Shown here one piece after another: positions 59,074 to 64,000 of a DNA stretch of 64,000 nucleotides. Location of the stretch: assembly GCF_026107455.2 (NCBI RefSeq), contig NZ_JAPCHY010000004.1, positions 186,001 through 250,000 of the forward strand, read 5' to 3'. Positions within the stretch are counted from its first letter, which is position 1, and every line of letters starts with the position of its first letter. Under the pieces are notes generated by a model. The model saw nothing but the letters and a program-made list of their open reading frames with translations, ran no database searches and was not told where the DNA came from. Position numbers and translations under genes: made by a program. The DNA is from Xanthomonas chitinilytica (lineage in GTDB: Bacteria > Pseudomonadota > Gammaproteobacteria > Xanthomonadales > Xanthomonadaceae).

Positions 59074-59111
59074 GCAGTGCACGATGTCCCTTGCGGGGCA
59101 TCGTGCACTGC
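59074..59111 (-). terminator. Long hairpin after aqpZ
   Basis: Arms of 17 bases (59074-59090 and 59095-59111) match at 16 positions, loop TTGC. It lies 7 bases beyond the aqpZ stop. On the minus strand it is followed by AATATAAAATTTG, AT-rich but without a true T-run, so termination is likely but not typical. Confidence 0.6.
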
Positions 59112-59118
59112 CGGTTGC

Positions 59119-59841
59119 TCAACGCTCGTCGCTGCCGATCCACTTGTAGGCGATGCCGCCGATCAGGCCGCCCAGGATCGGCGCCACCCAGAACAGCCAC
59201 AGCTGCGAGACCGCGCCGCTGCCGGCGAACACCGCCACCGCGGTGGAGCGGGCCGGGTTCACCGAGGTATTGGTCACCGGGATGCTGATCAGGTGGATCA
59301 GGGTCAGCGCCAGGCCGATCGCCAGCGGCGCGAAGCCGGCCGGGGCACGGCCGTGGGTGGCGCCCATGATCACGATCAGGAAGAACGCGGTCAGCACGAC
59401 TTCGCACAGGAACGCCGCCGCCACCGTGTAGCCGCCCGGCGACAGCGCGTCGTAGCCGTTGCTGGCGAACGCCCCGGCCTGGCTGCCGTCGATCTGGAAC
59501 CCGCCGCCGCCCTTGGCGATCTGCAGCAGGATGAAGCCGGCGGCGATGCCGCCCAGCACCTGCGCGACGATGTACGGCAGCAGGTCCTTGCCGTCGAAGC
59601 GGCCGCCGGCCCACAGCCCGAAGCTGACCGCCGGATTGAAATGCGCGCCGGAAATGTGGCCGAACGCGTACGCGCCAGTGAGCACGGTCAGGCCGAAGGC
59701 CAGCGCCACGCCCATGAAGCCGATGCCCAGTGGATTGCCGTCGCCGCCGAACTTGGCGGCCAGTACCGCGCTGCCGCAGCCCCCGAACACCAGCCAGAAA
59801 GTACCAAGGAACTCGGCCGCCAGACGCTTGCCCATGTTCAT
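59119..59841 (-). CDS. aqpZ: Aquaporin Z
   Basis: A 240-residue water channel with six helices. Both NPA boxes are intact: [12 protein letters not shown] and [12 protein letters not shown]. The filter-region residues ([19 protein letters not shown]) and absence of the glycerol-channel insertions indicate AqpZ rather than GlpF. ATG 59839-59841, with an alternative ATG two codons in. Confidence 0.96.
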   Translation of the reverse strand: MNMGKRLAAEFLGTFWLVFGGCGSAVLAAKFGGDGNPLGIGFMGVALAFGLTVLTGAYAFGHISGAHFNPAVSFGLWAGGRFDGKDLLPYIVAQVLGGIAAGFILLQIAKGGGGFQIDGSQAGAFASNGYDALSPGGYTVAAAFLCEVVLTAFFLIVIMGATHGRAPAGFAPLAIGLALTLIHLISIPVTNTSVNPARSTAVAVFAGSGAVSQLWLFWVAPILGGLIGGIAYKWIGSDER

Positions 59842-60072
59842 GATGTTTCCCCTGGATGACCCGGAACGGGTGCGGGAAACATAGCGAAAGGCGGCACCGG
59901 CCGCGTTTTCAAATCGTTAATGCGGCCCGCCGGTCCCTTGCCGCGGCCAACAGACGCAACCGTAGCCGTCGTCCCCGTGCAGGCGGGAGGCGCCCTGCGA
60001 CGGCCGCCAGGCCGGTCGCCCGGCAGCTTCCGTCCGGGAAAGACAAGGCGCGGCGGGCTATGCCGGGCGCGC

Positions 60073-60933
60073 CTACTGCGGCAGCGGGATGAACTCCTTG
60101 TCGTCGCCGGGAATGGTGCCGAAGCGGCCCTGCTGCCAGTCCTGCTTGGCCTGTTCGATGCGCTCCTTGGAGCTGGAGACGAAGTTCCACCACAGGTGGC
60201 GCGGCCCATCCAGCGGCTCGCCGCCCATCAGCATCGCCTTCAGCGGCGTCTTGGCGCGCAGCCGGCCACGCGCGCCGGCTTCGGGCAGCACCAGGTGCTG
60301 CACCGGAATGTCGACGCCGTCCAGTTGCGCCTGTCCCTCCAGGATGTAGAGCGCACGCTGGACGTGGCCGGCATCCAGGTCGATCTCGGCGTCGGCGTCC
60401 AGGTCGATGGCGACGTTGAGGGTGTCGGCGAACACCTTCACCGGCGATTCCTCGCCGTAGGCGCGGCCGGCGATCACCCGCAGCCAGGCGCCGCCGCGGC
60501 GCTGCTGCGGCAGGCTGTCGGCGGTGTGATGGTAGAAGGCCGGCTCGGTCTCCTCGTGCGCCTTCGGCAAGGCCACCCAGGTCTGCATGCCGTGCAGCGG
60601 ATGGTCGTGCTCGCGCTCGGCCGGGGGCGTGCGCTCGGAGTGGGCGATGCCGCGGCCGGCGGTCATCCAGTTGACGTCGCCGGGGCGGATCACCTGGTCC
60701 GAGCCGAGCGTATCGCGGTGGCCGATGGCGCCGGACCACAGGAAGGTCACCGTGGCCAGGCCGATGTGCGGGTGCGGGCGCACGTCGATGCCGCGGCCGG
60801 GCTCGAAGATCGCCGGGCCCATGTGGTCGACGAACACGAACGGGCCGACGCTGCGGGCCTGCAGCGAAGGAACGGCGCGGCGAACTTCCAGTCCACCGAT
60901 GTCGTGGACGCGCGGAGGGATGATCAGGGTCAT
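60073..60933 (-). CDS. Pirin-family cupin protein (copy 2)
   Basis: A 286-residue bicupin. Metal site: RPHPHIGLATVTFLW and TAGRGIAHSERTP. It is only distantly related to the pirin at 57490-58341, so this is not a recent duplication. Ends with the pirin C-terminal IPLPQ. ATG 60931-60933. Function unknown. Confidence 0.94.
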   Translation of the reverse strand: MTLIIPPRVHDIGGLEVRRAVPSLQARSVGPFVFVDHMGPAIFEPGRGIDVRPHPHIGLATVTFLWSGAIGHRDTLGSDQVIRPGDVNWMTAGRGIAHSERTPPAEREHDHPLHGMQTWVALPKAHEETEPAFYHHTADSLPQQRRGGAWLRVIAGRAYGEESPVKVFADTLNVAIDLDADAEIDLDAGHVQRALYILEGQAQLDGVDIPVQHLVLPEAGARGRLRAKTPLKAMLMGGEPLDGPRHLWWNFVSSSKERIEQAKQDWQQGRFGTIPGDDKEFIPLPQ

Positions 60934-61035
60934 GGCGGCGGCTGCCCGATGGAAGGGGAGCCCAGCATCGCATGGCCCGGCGATAACGGAATGTCCACGG
61001 CGGCAACGGATCGTTGCCGCCGTGGCGGTGCGGGA

Positions 61036-61803
61036 TCACTGCAGTTCGCGGCACGCGTCCTGGCTGCAGTCCACCAGCAGTTTCCTGCCGCCCCAGCAGC
61101 CGGCCGAGTACACCTGCCGGCCGTCCTCGACGCTGACCGTGCGCAGCGGGCCGTTGCAGTTGCGCATCTGTGCCAGCGCCTGCGCCGCCTGTTCGGGGCG
61201 GCTGTAGGCATCCATGCGTACCGACGCGGTGCCGGTTGCCGCGGCCGGCCGTTCCGGGGCCGCGGCTGGCGGCGTCTCCGTGCCGGTCGCTGCTGTCGCT
61301 GTCGTCGCTGCGGCCGCGGGCAGGGTGGCCGCTGCCGGTGCCGCCGGGCGCACGGCGGCACCGGGGGCGTGGTTGGCCAGCAACTGGTCGATGACCGGGG
61401 TCATCTTCGCCTCGGTGCTCTTCCACTTGGTCAGCGACAGCCCGCCCTTGCCGCGCAGGTGGTACTGCGCCGAGGCGACATGGCGGCCCTGGCGGTCGAT
61501 GCGCAGCTCGGCATGGGTCAGGTAGGTGGCGAAGTCCCAGCTGCGACGCGCGGTGTAGGTCAGCACGTAGTCGCAGTGCGCCGGTCTGGCGCCGCTGAAC
61601 AGTTCCGAGGAAACGCCATGGCGATCCAGCCCGCGCTGCAGGATCGCCACGAAATCGGGCACGATCACCTGCGGGTTCTCGTGGATGCACAGGTGCTGGA
61701 AAGCATCGGCGGCAGTGGCCGGTTTGACGTTCACCGAGGTGCAGCCGGCCAGCGCCAGCGCCGCCAGCAGGGCGCTGCCGCCCAGGACGCGTTGCGGATT
61801 CAT
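61036..61803 (-). CDS. Sbal_3080-like lipoprotein with extra C-terminal domain
   Basis: A 255-residue lipoprotein. Lipobox LALAGC places lipidation at about residue 21. The first ~150 residues (LCIHENPQVIVPDFVAIL, CDYVLTYTARRSWDFATYLTH, LRGKGGLSLTKWKST) resemble the Sbal_3080-type lipoprotein family. An Ala/Thr/Pro-rich linker then leads to an extra C-terminal segment with four Cys (MRNCNGPL, SAGCWGGRKLLVDCSQDACREL), not usual for the family. ATG 61801-61803. Function unknown. Confidence 0.78.
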   Translation of the reverse strand: MNPQRVLGGSALLAALALAGCTSVNVKPATAADAFQHLCIHENPQVIVPDFVAILQRGLDRHGVSSELFSGARPAHCDYVLTYTARRSWDFATYLTHAELRIDRQGRHVASAQYHLRGKGGLSLTKWKSTEAKMTPVIDQLLANHAPGAAVRPAAPAAATLPAAAATTATAATGTETPPAAAPERPAAATGTASVRMDAYSRPEQAAQALAQMRNCNGPLRTVSVEDGRQVYSAGCWGGRKLLVDCSQDACRELQ

Positions 61804-61915
61804 TGGATTGTCCCCTGTCGAAATACCCGGCGCGCGATCGTCGGCGCCGGAAGCCGCCATTTTGCCCGAGCGGGCGCGTGGCCCGAAACCCGCAGGCGCC
61901 GTTGCCGACGCAGCC

Positions 61916-62629
61916 TCAGAGAGCGAGGTCGCCCGTCGCGGCAGCCGCCACGTCACCGCGCCGCGAGGCCAGGCGATCGGCCAGCCGGGTCGGTTCCGGC
62001 AAGCGGTAGCGGGTGACGTAGCGCATCACCCAGTCGGCGCAGCTCTCCAGCGAGACCCGGTGGCCGGGGGATACGAACAGCGGCTTGCAGCGCGGCTTGC
62101 TGCGCAGCATCCAGCCGATGGTCTCGCCGCGGTGGGTAAGCCGGGTGCGGTCGCCGCGGTCCGGTCCCGGTTCGTCGCCATCGCCGACCAGCCGTTTCTT
62201 GGCCACGCCGATGCTGGGCAACCCGGTGGCCACGCCGAAGTGCGCGGCGATGCCGAGCCGGCGCGGGTGGGCGATGCCGTGGCCATCGACGAATACCAGC
62301 CCGGGCCGGCGCGACAGCTGCGACAACGCCAGCACCAGCGCCGGCAGTTCGCGGAAGCTGAGCAGCCCCGGCACGTACGGCATCGACGTCGGCAGGCGTG
62401 CGACGTGCGTCTCCAGCGGCTGCAGGGTGCGGGCGTCGAGCAGCACCGCCGCGGCGCGGGTGACCAGGCCGCCGTCCTCGAAGCCGACATCGAAACCGGC
62501 GATCAGCGAAGGCTGTGCCGGCACCTCCTCGTCCAGCCGCACCTGTTTGGCCAGCTGCGCCTGCAGCAGGCGCGCCTGCGCCGGGCTGCCGTCCCAGTCG
62601 CCGAATACCGCGGAAGTCTCGTTCTGCAT
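61916..62629 (-). CDS. nfi: Endonuclease V (deoxyinosine 3' endonuclease)
   Basis: A 237-residue nuclease for repair of deaminated adenine. Active-site Asp in [10 protein letters not shown], the wedge motif [19 protein letters not shown], catalytic region [19 protein letters not shown] and the Lys in [11 protein letters not shown] are all present. ATG 62627-62629. Divergent from gpmA with about 106 bases between starts. Confidence 0.95.
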   Translation of the reverse strand: MQNETSAVFGDWDGSPAQARLLQAQLAKQVRLDEEVPAQPSLIAGFDVGFEDGGLVTRAAAVLLDARTLQPLETHVARLPTSMPYVPGLLSFRELPALVLALSQLSRRPGLVFVDGHGIAHPRRLGIAAHFGVATGLPSIGVAKKRLVGDGDEPGPDRGDRTRLTHRGETIGWMLRSKPRCKPLFVSPGHRVSLESCADWVMRYVTRYRLPEPTRLADRLASRRGDVAAAATGDLAL

Positions 62630-62735
62630 GATCCGCAGCATGCCGCAAGCGGCGTGGGGCCGTCGTGCGCGACGGCCCGGCATGGCGATGCGGCTACAAT
62701 CGAGACCCGTTTCGCCCCCATCCGGAGACCCCGCA

Positions 62736-63485
62736 GTGACCCGTAGACTCGTACTGTTGCGCCACGGCCAGAGCCAGTGGAACCTGGACAACCGCTTCAC
62801 CGGCTGGGTGGACGTGGACCTGACCGAGCAGGGCCGCCGCGAGGCCGCCGCCGCGGGCCGGCTGATGCGCGAGGAGGGCCTGCAGTTCGACGTCGCCCAC
62901 ACCTCGGTGCTCAAGCGCGCGATCCACACCCTGCAGGGCGCGCTGGCCGAGATGGACCAGGACTGGCTGCCGGTGCACAAGAGCTGGCGCCTCAACGAGC
63001 GCCATTACGGCGGTCTGCAGGGCCTGGACAAGGCCGAGACCGCGGCCAGGCACGGCGAGGAGCAGGTCAAGATCTGGCGCCGCTCCTACGACATCCCGCC
63101 GCCGCCGATGGCCCTTGAAGACCCGGGCCACCCGAGCCACGACCGCCGCTACGCCGGCCTGGACCGCAACGCGCTGCCGGCCACCGAATCGCTGGCGACC
63201 ACGCTGGACCGCGTGCTGCCGTACTGGCACGACGCCATCGCCCCGCAGCTCAAGGACGGCAAGACCGTGCTGGTGACCGCGCACGGCAACTCGCTGCGCG
63301 CGCTGTACAAGTACCTCAACGACGTGAGCAAGGAAGAAATCCTCGAGCTCAACATCCCCACCGGCATCCCGCTGCTGTTCGAATTGAACGACGACCTGAC
63401 GGTGCAGTCGTTCCGCTACCTGGGCGACCCGGAGGCGGCGAAGAAGGCGGCCGAGGCGGTGGCTAATCAGGGCAGGGCTAAGTAA
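62736..63485 (+). CDS. gpmA: 2,3-bisphosphoglycerate-dependent phosphoglycerate mutase
   Basis: A 249-residue glycolytic enzyme. The phospho-His is in [12 protein letters not shown], the partner His in [15 protein letters not shown], with [15 protein letters not shown] and [11 protein letters not shown] as substrate-site blocks. Start is a GTG (62736-62738) with GGAG upstream; TACAAT at 62695-62700 may be the -10 box. The longer in-frame ORF from 62085 is antisense to nfi and is ignored. Confidence 0.97.
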   Translation: MTRRLVLLRHGQSQWNLDNRFTGWVDVDLTEQGRREAAAAGRLMREEGLQFDVAHTSVLKRAIHTLQGALAEMDQDWLPVHKSWRLNERHYGGLQGLDKAETAARHGEEQVKIWRRSYDIPPPPMALEDPGHPSHDRRYAGLDRNALPATESLATTLDRVLPYWHDAIAPQLKDGKTVLVTAHGNSLRALYKYLNDVSKEEILELNIPTGIPLLFELNDDLTVQSFRYLGDPEAAKKAAEAVANQGRAK

Positions 63486-63507
63486 GTCTGCTGTGGTGGG
63501 ATGGAAA

Positions 63508-63535
63508 GCAAAACCCGGCGAATGCCGGGTTTTGC
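63508..63535 (+). terminator. Rho-independent terminator of gpmA
   Basis: A 12-bp perfect stem (GCAAAACCCGGC) with GAAT loop; the closing arm ends GGGTTTTGC. Twenty-two bases after the gpmA stop; it can work in both directions. Confidence 0.85.
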
Positions 63536-63750
63536 TTGAGATGCGTAACGCTAATGAGGTGGTTGGGAATTTCTAGGGCTGCTTTCGACCCGAAGCGGAC
63601 ATTGGCCAACACCCCTAGTGTTGGACTTCCCCCTAAGCTTAGGCGCAGAGAGTTCGGCACATGCGCGCCCGATAGCTCCTCAGTGTCGCAGCGCCTTAGC
63701 TCTTCATCCTGGCTCATCGAAGTCGTGGGCGTTGCAAGTAGCAATGGGGG
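63536..63750. other. Gene-free, lower-GC stretch with two palindromes
   Basis: No convincing coding frame. It holds a hairpin CCAACAC/GTGTTGG (63606-63624) and a perfect 12-bp palindrome CCTAAGCTTAGG (63632-63643). GC content is visibly lower than to the left of the gpmA terminator. Confidence 0.5.
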
Positions 63751-63963
63751 CTATGCGCCCCCGAATGCTCCCAGGTCGGCATAGCCATCCTTCTCGATTG
63801 CCGCCCGGATGTCATCGGCGTTGCCAAGTCCAATCCTGACTTCACCGGGGCGTAGTTCGATGGTCTTGAAGAACTTGGCGCCTGCCCAGGACTCGGGAAT
63901 GACGTACCCCTTTGGAACCGCGATGTAGCGCTTGCGGGTGTGACTGTAGATATCAATATTCAT
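63751..63963 (-). CDS. 70-residue orphan protein
   Basis: A 70-residue protein, not recognised. It reads like a compact folded domain rather than a shadow ORF (MNIDIYSHTRKRYIAVPKGY ... IELRPGEVRIGLGNADDIRA), with varied composition and lower-GC codons than the rest of the window. ATG 63961-63963 with AGGA eight bases upstream. The next 37 bases to the window edge may belong to an upstream partner. Possibly accessory or recently acquired. Confidence 0.7.
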   Translation of the reverse strand: MNIDIYSHTRKRYIAVPKGYVIPESWAGAKFFKTIELRPGEVRIGLGNADDIRAAIEKDGYADLGAFGGA

Positions 63964-64000
63964 GGTTTTCCTGTTTGAAGTGCGTGGACTTCGGCACCAT

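Noticed and set aside
63478-63744. 88-residue minus-strand frame after gpmA
   Set aside because: It runs through the gpmA terminator hairpin and has no ribosome site; looks non-coding.

Overview
The window is high-GC bacterial DNA, densely coding on both strands, and almost certainly from a member of the Xanthomonadaceae (Xanthomonas, Stenotrophomonas, Pseudoxanthomonas, Lysobacter or Luteimonas relatives). Three things point there: a fused aspartate kinase/diaminopimelate decarboxylase (lysAC), the MurL + MurD2 alternative route to D-glutamate in peptidoglycan, and a lipase-like protein ending in what looks like a XVIPCD, the recruitment domain of xanthomonad type IV secretion effectors. No rRNA, tRNA, CRISPR array or intact insertion sequence was seen. 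Gene calls rest on reading the translated sequence and recognising families; no search was run.

Layout. 1-9.2 kb is an iron-acquisition block on the minus strand: DUF2271 and PepSY membrane proteins behind a Fur-like box, an acyltransferase, and two modules with the same plan (Fur-like box, small single-TM orphan protein, TonB-dependent receptor), the second ending in a PiuC-type dioxygenase. 9.2-15.9 kb is a tightly overlapped SUF iron-sulfur operon: Rrf2 regulator, sufB, LprI-like protein, sufC, sufD, sufS, GNAT, Rieske ferredoxin. 16-22.9 kb holds a SET-domain methyltransferase, a DJ-1/PfpI protein, lipoproteins, an HU-like nucleoid protein, an EF-G paralogue and OsmC. 23-32.6 kb is mostly catabolic: amidohydrolase, SUKH protein, a two-lobed retropepsin-like protease, a PLP ammonia-lyase/Lrp/M20 peptidase/GST group, and two PhzF paralogues in tandem.

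32.7-38.6 kb is a cell-wall precursor run on the plus strand: lysAC (lysine and meso-DAP branch), a small membrane protein, murL and murD2. 38.7-42.4 kb has a second SUKH protein, a dienelactone hydrolase, ispB with a small helix-hairpin-helix protein, and ssb. 42.5-45.2 kb is an arsenic resistance island (arsH divergent from arsR-arsC-acr3). It is followed by an ABC-F ATPase with a structured leader, and a 3' scrap of an S9 peptidase gene that suggests an insertion or deletion scar. 47.3-52.5 kb has a POT peptide transporter, a secreted S9 peptidase and a DUF819 membrane protein: peptide cleavage next to peptide uptake.

52.6-54.7 kb is the most interesting locus: a lipase-like protein with a XVIPCD-like, glutamine-rich tail, preceded by an ankyrin-repeat lipoprotein. 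This looks like an antibacterial type IV effector/immunity pair. 55-63.5 kb is housekeeping: cstA-ybdD, two pirins, aquaporin Z, an Sbal_3080-like lipoprotein, endonuclease V and gpmA. After the gpmA terminator the sequence becomes lower in GC and gene-poor, with one 70-residue orphan, possibly the edge of an accessory region.
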